Source: Ignavibacteriales bacterium (GTDB lineage Bacteria > Bacteroidota > Ignavibacteria > Ignavibacteriales > Ignavibacteriaceae). Taken from it: a stretch of DNA of 45,998 bases. Location: NCBI GenBank assembly GCA_020061995.1, contig JAGUXE010000050.1, positions 1-45,998 of the forward strand. Reading direction: 5' to 3'. This document shows positions 1-8,780 of the stretch, piece by piece; the first letter of the stretch is position 1; each line of letters starts with the position of its first letter. A program made the translations under genes and the position numbers. Under the pieces are notes generated by a model, which did no database searches, was not told the origin of the DNA, and was given only the letters and a program-made list of their open reading frames with translations.

Positions 1-198
1 GTGGACAGTTTGTTTATAACTACTGTACCCCGTTCAAGAATTTAATTACGTAAAAACGAATTCCGGGCCTGTAATTTTTTTAGCCATTTTTTGGTCAACT
101 TATTTTTTTGTCTTTTTTTGATTATTCTTTTTACAACTCTCTCAAATCTGTTCGTTTAATGACTTTTTGGTCGTCAAGATTTGCTGGTTATGTGCATA

Positions 199-744
199 TT
201 ATTTTAATGGAGGAAGCACAGTAAATATTATATATAATTCATCATCATAAGAACTGTGCCTGTGCCATTTCTTATTAGAAATAACTTTCACATTAATTCC
301 GAACAGTTCACCTACATCTTCCTCTTTAAATTCAAATTCGATGCTTGTCATATTTTGAATTTCCTTCATTTCCCTTTTACTATACCATTCAATAGTATAT
401 TCTTCTTTTGAAAATGAAGCATCTATTTCAATCTCAGCACGAAATTTATCTCCGCACCTAAGTTTAGTATCCCTTAAAATTAAGCTAGAACCCGAAACGG
501 ACTCATTAAATCGCTCTCTAAAAAATACATTCCCAATTGAGTCGGAATATTTTATAATTAAAGGGGCATTAAATTCCATTTTCTTACTCTCATTTATATA
601 GAATTCTTTTATAGAATCAATTATATCATTTGAATAACAAATTGCTTGTTCTGCTTGTCGCACACTAATATGATTCGCGTGGTATAATAAATTACGTACA
701 TGTATAATTTTTGTGAGGTACATTCTAATTTGTTCTAAATTCAC
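199..744 (-). CDS. C-terminal part of a split HEPN-domain protein
   Basis: The frame begins with GTG at 744, in the same frame as the gene that stops at 769. The first 45 or so residues hold RNLLYH, an R-x4-H motif typical of the last helices of HEPN domains, followed by the helix AEQAICYSNDIIDSIKEFY. The rest (about residues 55-181) is a beta-rich domain I do not recognise. HEPN domains are often RNases in toxin or defence proteins, and the Swt1-type HEPN is the nearest match I can recall. The N-terminal helices of the domain are missing here and lie in the frame before the TAA at 769-771. It is therefore either the tail of a nonsense-mutated gene or a separately translated fragment. I see no good ribosome binding site before the GTG. 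Confidence 0.55.
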   Translation of the reverse strand: MNLEQIRMYLTKIIHVRNLLYHANHISVRQAEQAICYSNDIIDSIKEFYINESKKMEFNAPLIIKYSDSIGNVFFRERFNESVSGSSLILRDTKLRCGDKFRAEIEIDASFSKEEYTIEWYSKREMKEIQNMTSIEFEFKEEDVGELFGINVKVISNKKWHRHSSYDDELYIIFTVLPPLK

Positions 745-768
745 AATTGTATCATATAGTAAAGCTTT

Positions 769-1092
769 TTAAAAATACTTTTTATAAAGGAACTCTTTAC
801 AAAGAATATCACTAAGATGCTCTAACAAAGTAGCATCAATCCATCTTGGAAATTTTTCAGGATTCTTTTCGATTCTAGAAGAAACTTTTTCCTTTATTTC
901 CTTCTTAATAAGATGATTTTTATTTTCATCAAATTGATTCCAATATTCTTTACCATATTCTCTTAACAAAGTATCATCTACTAATCTTCTAAGCCAAAAT
1001 TCTAAAGTCTCAATGTATTTTTTACAATATTCTCTAAGTTCAGTATTTGAAATCTTATATAAAGGCATATATCTCAACCTAATTTGATGCAC
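769..1092 (-). CDS. N-terminal part of a split HEPN-domain (Swt1-like) protein
   Basis: This 107-residue helical product contains FWLRRLVDDTLLREYGKEYW and a charged stretch KKEIKEKVSSRIEKNP. Both resemble the first helices of Swt1-like HEPN domains. It ends in KKYF followed by TAA at 769-771. The same frame then stays open for nine codons (KALLYDTIV) into the GTG-started frame at 744, which supplies the R-x4-H motif and the final helix. I infer one ancestral gene of about 297 codons (199-1092) interrupted by a single stop. No single-base insertion or deletion would restore it, because both sides are already in frame. The ATG at 1092 is used; an internal Met at residue 9 is possible. Alternatives are a pseudogene, stop readthrough, or a two-part protein. 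Confidence 0.55.
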   Translation of the reverse strand: MHQIRLRYMPLYKISNTELREYCKKYIETLEFWLRRLVDDTLLREYGKEYWNQFDENKNHLIKKEIKEKVSSRIEKNPEKFPRWIDATLLEHLSDILCKEFLYKKYF

Positions 1093-1778
1093 ATAACTAT
1101 TACCTATCCTGCACTGAATTATTTGTTTAGGAATGATATCCTGCGTGCAGTTGCGGGATATGATTCCAATTGTTTTATTTTTCTTTCAAATTCACAATAA
1201 TTTAAAATAGGGTCTGCTTGAAATCATTCCACCCGTTTTTCGGTCTAAAGCACTCTTTTCCCAACACTTCAAATATTTTCGAAATAGTATTAAAGAAATA
1301 TCATTAAAATAATTAGAGGCAGCATCTGAACTGACCGTTTCTGAGGAAATACTATTGCTGGTAATAGTAAAAAAAATTGTGCGGAATGAAAAACTGAAGA
1401 AGAAACTCAATTAAACCCCTTCAATAAAAAGCTATAAAAAATATAATTCTTTCGCTGTTAGTATAAGAAATATTTCTTAAAAGTCAATGTTGGCTGCATC
1501 ACATCAACACGACCCAACGAGCATCTAAAAAGTTTTCGGAGCTTACCCGTGCGCCTTTGTGAATTATTTCGGGCAAAGAAAAGTTAGAGATTCTTTTCTT
1601 GAATTAACCCCGAATTTATTTCGGCACAGAAATTATTCTTATCATCCACAGCGTTTAGCGGAGGAGGATTTTCTTTTTTACTTAAGAATATTTCCCGCTA
1701 TTTATTTTATAAAAATAAATTTTACACGAAAGAGTGTTAGCTTGCACCATTTCTTCCGTTAAGTTTTAATGACAATTA
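1093..1778. other. Gene-free stretch with one strong hairpin
   Basis: Two short frames here (1192-1410 minus, 1559-1762 plus) have no recognisable domain, no good ribosome binding site and low-complexity composition, so I do not call them genes. The only structure I can support is the inverted repeat at 1130-1167. The segment lies upstream of the HEPN gene and downstream of the serine hydrolase gene, which also faces minus, so it could hold a promoter and decayed sequence. Confidence 0.5.
1130..1167. repeat. Imperfect inverted repeat (hairpin)
   Basis: Arms at 1130-1144 (ggaatgatatcctgc) and 1153-1167 (gcgggatatgattcc) pair at 13 of 15 positions around an 8-base loop. No T-run follows on either strand, so it is not an obvious terminator. 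It lies about 40 bases upstream of the HEPN gene start at 1092. It could be a regulatory hairpin or a mobile-element end. Confidence 0.5.
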
Positions 1779-2930
1779 CTAATAGCCAAGAGCCTTTGCG
1801 AATTCTGCAAATGCAGAGCTTGCCGGTTGATCATCTAATGAGTTTGCGTGTGTAATTATTGTGATCTTTTTTGTTTTGTCATAAAATACCATACTATTCC
1901 ATCCAGGAATACCACCGGAATGTCCAAACAAATCCTTAATCATTTCAACTCCAAATCCATAACCGGAATCTGTTGCTCCCATTAGGAACCTTTCGTTTTT
2001 TGAGTTTGCTGAAAGTAAATTTCCCTCGGCTATTTCTTTAGCCCAGATCTTTAAGTCGGCAAGATTAGAGATAAGAATACCTGCTGCATTCCCCCATGAG
2101 TTTCCATAATAAGTAACATCTTGATGTTTTGTACCTAATAAACTTGTGTAACCATGATGATAGGGGGTTGGTAAATAATTTGTTTCGGGCCAGAATGTAT
2201 GCGTCAATCCTAACGGTTGGAAAATCTTTCCAGCAAAAACATCTTTTAATGCTTTACCAGTTACTTTTTTAATTACTAAGCCTAACAAAATAGTATTTGA
2301 GTTACAGTAATGAAATTGTGTACCGGGTGTAAATATCAACTGAGATGTTAAAAGGGGAACTATTAATTCTTCAGGAGTAAATTTAATTGTGCCCTGACTA
2401 TTATAGTAAGCAGCACCTAAAACCGGGTCGCTAAGAACTTCAATTAATCCGCTTGTCATATTTCCAAGCATCCTTATTGTTATAGTGTCTCTTCCAGGAA
2501 TAGCAAATTCCGGCAGATAAAAAGAGATGGTTTTGTCAAGATCAATTTTCCCTTCATCAACTAAAATAAGAACTGCTTCGGTTGTAAAAGTTTTAGTTAC
2601 ACTCGCCATTCTAAAGTAGTTAGTTTTATTCATCGGTTCACTGGTAGTTAAATTACCTACTCCACGTGTGATAAATAATTCACCTTCACCTTCTACGGCA
2701 ATATAAGCAATCATACCGGGTGCTTGCTTTTCCATCATTACTTTATCTGCCGCCGCTTCAAGTTTAGCAATATTCCCCGTAGTTAATGTTTTTTTCTGCG
2801 GTTCAATTGGTGATGACTCTTCCTTACACGATTGGTTAATAAACGAGAGAAAAGAAATTATGAGAAAAGGAAGGATGAAATTTTTCTTGAGGTCCAGGAT
2901 AGATACTAAGTTTAAAGCTGAAGTTTTCAT
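1779..2930 (-). CDS. Serine hydrolase lipoprotein, beta-lactamase/D-Ala-D-Ala carboxypeptidase fold
   Basis: This 383-residue protein belongs to the class C beta-lactamase-like serine hydrolase family. The catalytic signatures are complete: S110-V-T-K113 (SxxK), Y208-C-N210 (YxN) and H337-S-G-G340 in the place of the KTG box. A hydrophobic N-terminus ends at Cys35 (FINQSC), so it is probably a lipoprotein of the cell envelope. Family members are peptidases, esterases or D-aminoacyl hydrolases, and true beta-lactamase activity cannot be read from the sequence. The ATG at 2930 has TTAGGAGTT just upstream. A paralogue with the same layout follows at 3705-4829, separated by decayed DNA. This suggests duplication, but the two proteins differ widely in sequence, so the event is old. 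Confidence 0.85.
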   Translation of the reverse strand: MKTSALNLVSILDLKKNFILPFLIISFLSFINQSCKEESSPIEPQKKTLTTGNIAKLEAAADKVMMEKQAPGMIAYIAVEGEGELFITRGVGNLTTSEPMNKTNYFRMASVTKTFTTEAVLILVDEGKIDLDKTISFYLPEFAIPGRDTITIRMLGNMTSGLIEVLSDPVLGAAYYNSQGTIKFTPEELIVPLLTSQLIFTPGTQFHYCNSNTILLGLVIKKVTGKALKDVFAGKIFQPLGLTHTFWPETNYLPTPYHHGYTSLLGTKHQDVTYYGNSWGNAAGILISNLADLKIWAKEIAEGNLLSANSKNERFLMGATDSGYGFGVEMIKDLFGHSGGIPGWNSMVFYDKTKKITIITHANSLDDQPASSAFAEFAKALGY

Positions 2931-3260
2931 AACTAACTCCTAACTAAATTTGACAATGATTATAAAATTAAAATCTGATTGAAACTGTTTTACTGACGGG
3001 GCGTGAAATGAAGTCTCCTGTGAAAGGGAGGTACTCAAACAAATGAGTTTTACTTTTGTATGAACAATTTTTAACAAAGAAAATACCAACACTGAATATT
3101 TTCCCTAAATGTTAATCCAAACATAGTTATTAACTTATCTAATCCAAAAGAAATATGAAATAGTTTGTAGGATAGATGTAAGTTGAATTATCGGGCTGCA
3201 AATAATTACTCCGTAACTCATCATCTGCATAAATTGGATTTAACTGAATTTAGTATTTAT

Positions 3261-3528
3261 AATGTAGGGAACGGTCGAGACCGTTCTGAAGCACTTAGTT
3301 CTTTGGGCTGATGTCCGGTTTTTCGATTGTATAATAAACTCCGCCATTGCCAAAGGCATCACTATCCGAAAATGGGGGAGTCATTAATAAATAGACTTTG
3401 TATTTAGTGACTTGATAAATTGAAACTATCACACACAAACCAAAATTTCTACGCTGTAATATAGATATTTTGTTTAATGATGAATTAATTTAATAGTGTA
3501 AGGAAAGGTTACGACCGTTCCCTACATT
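3261..3528. repeat. Inverted-repeat-bounded segment (REP/MITE-like)
   Basis: The sequence aatgtagggaacggtcg at 3261-3277 recurs as its exact 17-base reverse complement at 3512-3528. The left copy is also a local palindrome: gaacggtc, ga, gaccgttc at 3269-3286. The right copy (3501-3524) forms an imperfect hairpin of similar design. The arms enclose the frame at 3295-3489. Such paired hairpin repeats resemble REP or miniature transposable elements, but no transposase or target duplication is visible. Confidence 0.5.
3295..3489 (-). pseudogene. Start-less C-terminal gene remnant
   Basis: The minus strand is open for 64 codons, ending with TAA at 3295-3297. The translation looks protein-like near its end: YKVYLLMTPPFSDSD, then GNGGVYYTIEKPDISPKN. 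There is no suitable ATG start and no ribosome binding site; the only Met is internal. I do not recognise the parent family. It lies wholly between the inverted repeats at 3261 and 3528, so it may be the tail of a gene trapped or truncated by that element. Confidence 0.3.
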
Positions 3529-3560
3529 GGTTAGAAAGGGTTTAGTTAAATAATTTACTT

Positions 3561-3600
3561 TTACTTCATCAACACCATTTTTTGAATTTGTCTGTATTGT
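3561..3600 (-). pseudogene. Remnant of a C-terminal secretion sorting domain
   Basis: Reading minus, the last codons before TAA at 3561-3563 encode RQIQKMVLMK. This matches the extreme end of the sorting domain in the gene at 37295 (ETKKMVLMR). Nothing upstream in this frame resembles the rest of the domain, so it appears to be the decayed tail of a lost secreted-protein gene. Confidence 0.4.
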
Positions 3601-3704
3601 CGATTGATCAGAGAATCGAGAACTAAAAATCGTAGGAGTGATTTTTCATTATATCAACTTCATCTTTTCTTCTTATAGTTATTTCTGATTTAATGGGCAA
3701 TCTA

Positions 3705-4829
3705 TCAAAAATTGCCACCATATAATATTTCCATAAAACGATGAAATAATTGATCGGGGTGATCACTTAAATAACAATTGTAGTAAATAATTACGGTAGC
3801 GCTTTTATCTCTACTGTGATACATCGAAGAAGTAAAACCAGCTAAAGCTCCGTTGTGTCCGTAAAAAGTACCTCTTTGCAAAATTCCTAATCCATAACCT
3901 AAAGTTGGAGTCATTTTGAAAAAGTCACTGTTAAATCTTCTAAATTGAAGTGAATCTTTTAATAATCCACCACCAACCAGAGTTTCAACATACTTTTGTA
4001 ATTCCCTTGGAGTAGAATAAGCAGAGCCCGCTGCCCATCCCCACGATATATCCAACGTCTCGGTTGCATCCGCACCCGGATCATATTCACCATAATAGTA
4101 TCCTCTTGAATGATTTGGCGGTAGAGAAAGTCCGGAAGTTAAAAAATCTGTATCCGTAAAATTGAGTGGGTTAATAATTCTTTTTCTAATCTCATTTTGT
4201 AAAGTGTTGCCTGTTACTTTTTCAATTATCATTCCTACTAATATCGTGTTAGTATTCGAGTAATGCCAATTTGTACCAGGCGAGAAATAGTATTCTTTCG
4301 AAAACCCAATCTCCACTAACTCGGTAGGGTTCCAAGCTCTTGTAGGATTATTCTCTACAGCAGTCCAAAATGATTCATCATCGGTATAATTGAAAATACC
4401 GCTCGTCATATTGCATAACATAATAAGATTTACAGAGTCTGCTTTAGGGTATTGTGGGAAAAACTTGGAAAGTTTATCATCTAATGAGACTTTACCTTCT
4501 TCGGCTAATTGAAGTAAGACAGTAATAACAAATGTTTTGGTATTACTTCCAACCCTAAAGATATGATTTGTGTTTATAGGAGTTTTGGTTATTAGGTTTC
4601 CTACACCCGAGCCATATAACCAATCAATTCCCTTCTTATGGTCCACCACAAGTGCAACTATCCCCGGCACATTTGTATTTGAAATAACTGAATCGGTAAC
4701 TTCCTTCATTTTCGAAATTAGAATCTGGTTGGCTTCGCTAATCGGATTTACTAAATTATCTTCTTTACAAGAAAATAAAGAAAGCGAAACGACTACTAAT
4801 AAGAGTAGATTTATACGAATATTTTTCAT
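3705..4829 (-). CDS. Serine hydrolase lipoprotein, beta-lactamase fold (second copy)
   Basis: The product is 374 residues from the ATG at 4829. I prefer this to the TTG at 4841 because TGGGTGGGCTC lies directly before the ATG and the signal peptide then starts correctly (MKNIRINLLLL). The lipobox ends LSLFSC with Cys21. The active-site motifs are S95-N-T-K98, Y190-S-N192 and H325-N-G327. The order and spacing match the paralogue at 1779-2930. It is likely an envelope-anchored serine peptidase or esterase acting on peptidoglycan-like or D-amino-acid substrates; the substrate is not deducible. The 3' end abuts the decayed region 2931-3704. Confidence 0.85.
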   Translation of the reverse strand: MKNIRINLLLLVVVSLSLFSCKEDNLVNPISEANQILISKMKEVTDSVISNTNVPGIVALVVDHKKGIDWLYGSGVGNLITKTPINTNHIFRVGSNTKTFVITVLLQLAEEGKVSLDDKLSKFFPQYPKADSVNLIMLCNMTSGIFNYTDDESFWTAVENNPTRAWNPTELVEIGFSKEYYFSPGTNWHYSNTNTILVGMIIEKVTGNTLQNEIRKRIINPLNFTDTDFLTSGLSLPPNHSRGYYYGEYDPGADATETLDISWGWAAGSAYSTPRELQKYVETLVGGGLLKDSLQFRRFNSDFFKMTPTLGYGLGILQRGTFYGHNGALAGFTSSMYHSRDKSATVIIYYNCYLSDHPDQLFHRFMEILYGGNF

Positions 4830-4911
4830 GAGCCCACCCAATAAGTTTTTTTATTGACAGATCTAATTAAATATTTAGTCTTAAGAAATTCAGAATCATG
4901 GGGATAACTGC

Positions 4912-5574
4912 TCATTTCAATAAATTACCTGATTCAATCTCAATAAAAATATTTGAAATCATCTCAAGATATATATCTTCGTTCATTTTCTCTTCAACGT
5001 AAAAAGCTTGAACAAAAATGAGAAACGCCTGGTACCAGGTTGTAACCCCTGCACTTCTTTTATATTTCCCTAATTGCTTAAAATCTTTATCGATAACTGA
5101 GATGTTTATGTAATAATCCCATGTGTATCCAACCGGAATAATGGAAAGAGTAGCAAAACTTATTAAAGATCCGATAAAATGTTTTGCAAATGATTTTTGC
5201 CGAAGTATTTCAATTTTTATTGTGTAATCGGATATACTTATTAAACTGTCACGTAATTTTCGCCGGTTGGGATTCTCAACATCAGTTGAAAGATTTGTGA
5301 ATGACTCATACTGCTTTATGTTTGTGAGTTGTTTTAGCGATTCTTTGAAAATATCGTTGAAAGAATTTATTCCCGGATAACGGAGTAACTTGGGTATAGC
5401 ATCCGCCCCGATTGATTGATCATAATGATATATATCGAAGAAAACATTAACACTGCTTTTTTGAGTTTCTGATGATTCCGTTTTATACAAATCGGTTACA
5501 TCGGTTCGGAAGGAAGCACAACCCGAAAAAATAAATGCGAGAAGTGCAATAATTATCAAAAGAAGATTCCGCAT
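4912..5574 (-). CDS. Lipoprotein of unknown function
   Basis: This 220-residue protein has a clear lipoprotein signal (MRNLLLIIIALLAFIFSGC, Cys19). A second hydrophobic stretch near residues 135-155 (HFIGSLISFATLSIIPVGYTW) could be a membrane segment. The mature part is mixed alpha/beta with no motif I recognise. It resembles small outer-membrane-associated lipoproteins in general layout only. It faces minus, 82 bases downstream of the serine hydrolase start at 4829 and 126 bases from the reductase stop at 5701. It may be a single-gene unit. Confidence 0.7.
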   Translation of the reverse strand: MRNLLLIIIALLAFIFSGCASFRTDVTDLYKTESSETQKSSVNVFFDIYHYDQSIGADAIPKLLRYPGINSFNDIFKESLKQLTNIKQYESFTNLSTDVENPNRRKLRDSLISISDYTIKIEILRQKSFAKHFIGSLISFATLSIIPVGYTWDYYINISVIDKDFKQLGKYKRSAGVTTWYQAFLIFVQAFYVEEKMNEDIYLEMISNIFIEIESGNLLK

Positions 5575-5700
5575 GTTACAAGTTATCCTTATAATAAAAG
5601 CTAACTAATTCCAATCCAAATGTAATTAATTATCGATGTAAAATCTTCTCTTGTGTGTTAATATTGCATTGATAGAAACTGAACAACCTATTGTTCTACT

Positions 5701-6669
5701 TTATTTGTAAAAATTCTTTTCCCATCTGTGGGATTTTAACTTCTCCATTAGCTCCGGTGATAAGCCACCTTTAATAACACTTTCAATATTTAAGAGAAGA
5801 TTTTTCTCCGAACGCATTCCGGGAATAATAGTAGTAACCGCATCAAAGCTGACTAAATAACGAAGTGCCGCTTCAGCGACTGAATTAGTTTCATCTTTTA
5901 CATCCTCACTTATTGCAGAAACTCTTTTTTCAACTTCTGCTTTTCGCTCTTTACGGAAATAGTAATTTCTGAAATCACCATCAGGGAAAGTTGTTTGTGA
6001 GTTGATGTTTCCGGTTAAAGCGCCTTCATCAAAAGGAACGCGAACTATTATGGCGATATTATTTTCGGAACAGTAGGGAAGCAGTTCATCAGCCGGTGAT
6101 TGATCAAAAATATTAAAGATAACCTGGAAAGAATCTATCAATCCGGTTTTAGCCGCTTCAATGCCATTCCACGGTTGATGATCATTAATTGAAATTCCAA
6201 AATATCTTACTTTACCCTCTTTCTTTAAACGATAAATCGCTTCTTTCCATTCATCACGCTCCGCCCATTTATCATTCCATACATGAAATTGTTGAACATC
6301 AACATAATCTCTTTTAAGATTACGTAAACTTTGTTCGGTTGTTTTAATAATATAATCTGTAGGAAAAGATTCTTCCATAGTTGATTCATCTTTTGCAGGC
6401 CACTCCATCTTTTTAGACGGAACTTTTGTTGCAATAAACATCTCCTTACCGGATTCTTTTTCTACTTCACCGACAAGCTGTTCGCTATGCCCGTCACCGT
6501 ATACAAGAGCCGTATCAAAGAAATTTATTCCTTCATCTAATGCACGGCGGAGAGCTTTTTTAGATTCATTATCTTCGGCTCCTATCCACATACTTTTACC
6601 AATGCCCCAGCAGCCAAACCCGAGCAGTGAAACTTCATTTTCGCTTTTTGCGAATTTTTTGTAAATCAT
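5701..6669 (-). CDS. Aldo/keto reductase
   Basis: This 322-residue NAD(P)H-dependent oxidoreductase has the aldo/keto reductase (alpha/beta)8 fold. The catalytic tetrad is readable: D52 and Y57 in FDTALVYGDG, K82 in IATKVPSKK, and H129 in VQQFHVW. The C-terminal cofactor region is present (TTIIPGMRSEKN). The length is normal for the family, and the physiological carbonyl substrate cannot be told. The ATG at 6669 is preceded by AAAGGAATAT. It is followed on the minus strand by a lipoprotein gene 126 bases away and preceded by a RibD-like reductase gene 67 bases away. The two reductases may be co-expressed, though no shared pathway is evident. Confidence 0.9.
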   Translation of the reverse strand: MIYKKFAKSENEVSLLGFGCWGIGKSMWIGAEDNESKKALRRALDEGINFFDTALVYGDGHSEQLVGEVEKESGKEMFIATKVPSKKMEWPAKDESTMEESFPTDYIIKTTEQSLRNLKRDYVDVQQFHVWNDKWAERDEWKEAIYRLKKEGKVRYFGISINDHQPWNGIEAAKTGLIDSFQVIFNIFDQSPADELLPYCSENNIAIIVRVPFDEGALTGNINSQTTFPDGDFRNYYFRKERKAEVEKRVSAISEDVKDETNSVAEAALRYLVSFDAVTTIIPGMRSEKNLLLNIESVIKGGLSPELMEKLKSHRWEKNFYK

Positions 6670-6736
6670 ATATTCCTTTTCATTATAATTTTTTATTAAT
6701 CAAACTTATACTATTTAATCTATCGATTTATGTCAA

Positions 6737-7330
6737 CTAGTGAAATGTTTGAAAATCACGCCTGACCACTTCGTAATTCATTTCAGCTACCCCGCAAGTA
6801 AATTGCCGGGTAGTTGGCAATAGTTTCAATTTTATTGAATCTTTTGTATCCTTAAATAATGGAATACCCTGTCCAAGAATAATCGGATTAACAAATAGCC
6901 AGTAACCGTCAATTAAGTTCAGTTGAATAAGTGAATGTGTTGCTGTCGGACTGCCAAAAAGCAAGATTTCTTTTCCAGCCTGATTTTTTATTTCATTGAA
7001 TCTATCTGGAAGGTTGTCGCTAATAATTGTTGTATTGGTGAGACCCGTGTCTTTCATTGTTTTTGATAAAACAATTTTGTGAACTTTGCTATACCACTTA
7101 GAATGTTCAATTTCGTGCTTGGTTGCTGTAGGTTTGTCTGCTGCGGTAGGCCAATAATTCTCCATCATCTGATAAGTTACCCGTCCGTATAATGATGTGT
7201 CACCTTCGCTTATCCGCTTACCGACATAATTAAAAAGCTCTTCATCAGCTTTAATCCAGCTCATTTCTCCGTTCGGTCCTGCTACAAAACCGTCAAGTGA
7301 TATGTGCATAAAGGAAATTATTTTTCTCAT
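6737..7330 (-). CDS. Dihydrofolate reductase family protein (RibD C-terminal-like)
   Basis: This 197-residue protein carries the DHFR/RibD reductase fold: the N-terminal strand MRKIISFMHISLDGFVAG, the SLYGRVTYQMM helix, and the late nucleotide-binding part IILGQGIPLF. It resembles the stand-alone YyaP/YwjB-type reductases common in soil and sediment bacteria rather than folate DHFR or riboflavin RibD itself. Their substrates are largely unknown. The ATG at 7330 has GTAGGACTAT upstream. It is the first of two adjacent reductase genes on the minus strand. Confidence 0.85.
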   Translation of the reverse strand: MRKIISFMHISLDGFVAGPNGEMSWIKADEELFNYVGKRISEGDTSLYGRVTYQMMENYWPTAADKPTATKHEIEHSKWYSKVHKIVLSKTMKDTGLTNTTIISDNLPDRFNEIKNQAGKEILLFGSPTATHSLIQLNLIDGYWLFVNPIILGQGIPLFKDTKDSIKLKLLPTTRQFTCGVAEMNYEVVRRDFQTFH

Positions 7331-7478
7331 ATAGTCCTACTTTTTATTGTTGTTTATTATTTGTTCTTGATTGCGGGAGATTTCCTGTCAAGCTGCACAA
7401 AAGTTTGATTGGGTTACACCTCTTGAATAATATACTCTCCCGATAATTTATTTAACATCACATATTTGAACTCGTTAA

Positions 7479-8402
7479 TTATTTGTTAAAACTATTATAA
7501 AGGATTTCAATGTTTTCTGTTGAAGGCTCTTCTTTCATATATTGTTTCCTTGTTACATCGTTTTGTAACCATCTGTAGATCCACGATATCCCCCATTTTA
7601 TATAGTAATTATCAGGCTGCTGATATGCCGCATCGGTTAAGGCTTCTGAAAAACTTATAAACTGATACCCTTTTCCGCTAAGTTTATTAATGAGGGGAAT
7701 TATGTAATCTGCATTTATTCTGTTGTCATGACACAAGTATATTTGATTGATATTATGCCCATAAATTTCATAACATATTTTTTCAAAAAAATTAAAATAC
7801 TCAATAGTTTTTGAAACATATTCCAAACCGATTGCTTTTGCATTTATAGTATCATTTTTTTCTAAATAATATTCGTATACGAAGTTGTACATCCAATCGG
7901 AACTTTCTATTGTAAAAGGAGTAACAGAATAGTTTATACTTTTCAGATATTTAATAATCTCAACTTGTTGAGCCGAATCTTTACCTAAATCGTTATAAGG
8001 AAATCTAAAGTATTTTATTTTCTTGTTATAGGTTTCACTCATTTCACGAGAAAGTCCGACACCTGCATTTATGTCATTTACAAATGAATCCAACCCGACT
8101 TCTGAATATCTTGAATGAGCAAAAGTGTGATTCCCTATTGTAACATAATTCCTTTTGAACCATTCGTTGAGGAGCAGTTTGTTTTCTCTTTCTGAATTGG
8201 TTTTATAAATTAAACCTTCGTTAACGAAAGCAGCAATTGGTATATTTAATGAGTCAAGTTTTTGTAATAGACTCGACGAAACAATTCCATTTCCATTTGT
8301 TTTTGTATTGGGAACATCATCAATAGTGATTGATACTCTCATTTGAGAATATGATAACTGAAGATTGAATATAAAAAATATTGCCAGAATTGTTTTTTTC
8401 AT
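7479..8402 (-). CDS. Secreted polysaccharide deacetylase (NodB-like)
   Basis: This 307-residue protein has a signal peptide (MKKTILAIFFIFNLQLSYSQ). The carbohydrate esterase family 4 motifs are visible: D28-D29 in ITIDDVP, the metal-binding H92-x3-H96 in GNHTFAHSR, and RFPYND at 133-138. The family removes N- or O-acetyl groups from chitin, peptidoglycan or related glycans outside the cell, using a divalent metal. The C-terminal part carries IYLCHDNRINAD, the likely position of the late catalytic His. It lies just outside the accessory block, whose left boundary repeat starts at 8433, 31 bases upstream of this start codon. Confidence 0.85.
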   Translation of the reverse strand: MKKTILAIFFIFNLQLSYSQMRVSITIDDVPNTKTNGNGIVSSSLLQKLDSLNIPIAAFVNEGLIYKTNSERENKLLLNEWFKRNYVTIGNHTFAHSRYSEVGLDSFVNDINAGVGLSREMSETYNKKIKYFRFPYNDLGKDSAQQVEIIKYLKSINYSVTPFTIESSDWMYNFVYEYYLEKNDTINAKAIGLEYVSKTIEYFNFFEKICYEIYGHNINQIYLCHDNRINADYIIPLINKLSGKGYQFISFSEALTDAAYQQPDNYYIKWGISWIYRWLQNDVTRKQYMKEEPSTENIEILYNSFNK

Positions 8403-8432
8403 ATTAACTCAATTGTTTAAATGTTTGCAAAA

Positions 8433-8461
8433 GGTTGATAGTATTAGTGGTTCTATTCTTC
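8433..8461. repeat. Left imperfect direct repeat flanking higBA
   Basis: The 29 bases starting ggttgatag and ending ggttctattcttc recur at 9201-9229 with 25 of 29 positions identical, in the same orientation. Both copies are preceded a few bases earlier by ttgcaa (8425 and 9194). The repeats enclose the toxin-antitoxin genes, so the module appears to be a discrete inserted unit of about 770 bases. Confidence 0.7.
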
Positions 8462-8477
8462 GGTGGGAACCAAGTTG

Positions 8478-8780
8478 TCAAAGTTTGATTGAAAGTTCGA
8501 GCTGTCCGCCAAGACCGAGTTCAACAATTTTTTGAAGTGTCGAAATACGAACTTCTTTAATGTTGTTCTCAATCTTTGAAATGTAACCTTTGTTTGTGCC
8601 GCATTTTTCCGCTAGTTCTTCTTGTGTCAACCCTCTTTCAAGTCGAGCTTGTTGAATAAGAAACCCAAGTTTAAATGCTTCATAACCTTTCTCGAACTTG
8701 TCACGCTTGGTGGTCCCTTTCTTACCATATTGTTCTTCAACAAATTGGTCAAGTGTTTTTTTGTTATTTTTCTGTCTCAT
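8478..8780 (-). CDS. XRE-family antitoxin (HigA-like)
   Basis: This 100-residue protein has a helix-turn-helix of the XRE/Cro type at about residues 50-85 (TQEELAEKCGTNKGYISKIEN). The N-terminal 45 residues are charged and probably helical. It overlaps the end of the toxin gene by 17 bases, the usual tight arrangement of toxin-first type II modules. By family precedent the antitoxin binds and neutralises the toxin and represses the shared promoter. No separate promoter is visible. Imperfect direct repeats flank the pair. Confidence 0.85.
   Translation of the reverse strand: MRQKNNKKTLDQFVEEQYGKKGTTKRDKFEKGYEAFKLGFLIQQARLERGLTQEELAEKCGTNKGYISKIENNIKEVRISTLQKIVELGLGGQLELSIKL

Larger units (their letters stand above)
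2931..3704. other. 774-base gene-free stretch with gene remnants and inverted repeats
   Basis: No intact gene was found between the two serine hydrolase genes. The segment contains a pair of inverted repeats (3261-3286 and 3501-3528), a start-less minus-strand frame between them (3295-3489), and a short minus-strand end of a secretion sorting domain (3561-3600). Together these look like decayed remains of one or more minus-strand genes. Confidence 0.6.

Noticed and set aside
769..771. Frameshift or sequencing indel as cause of the HEPN split
   Set aside because: Both halves are in the same frame, so a one-base insertion or deletion in the T/A tract would not restore the gene; only a substitution or readthrough fits.
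1192..1410. 72-residue minus-strand frame
   Set aside because: Low-complexity N-terminus, no ribosome site, no recognisable domain; lies in a gene-free stretch.
1559..1762. 67-residue plus-strand frame
   Set aside because: No ribosome site or known motif, and it opposes the direction of the surrounding genes.
4570..4857. 95-residue plus-strand frame
   Set aside because: Antisense shadow of the second serine hydrolase gene.
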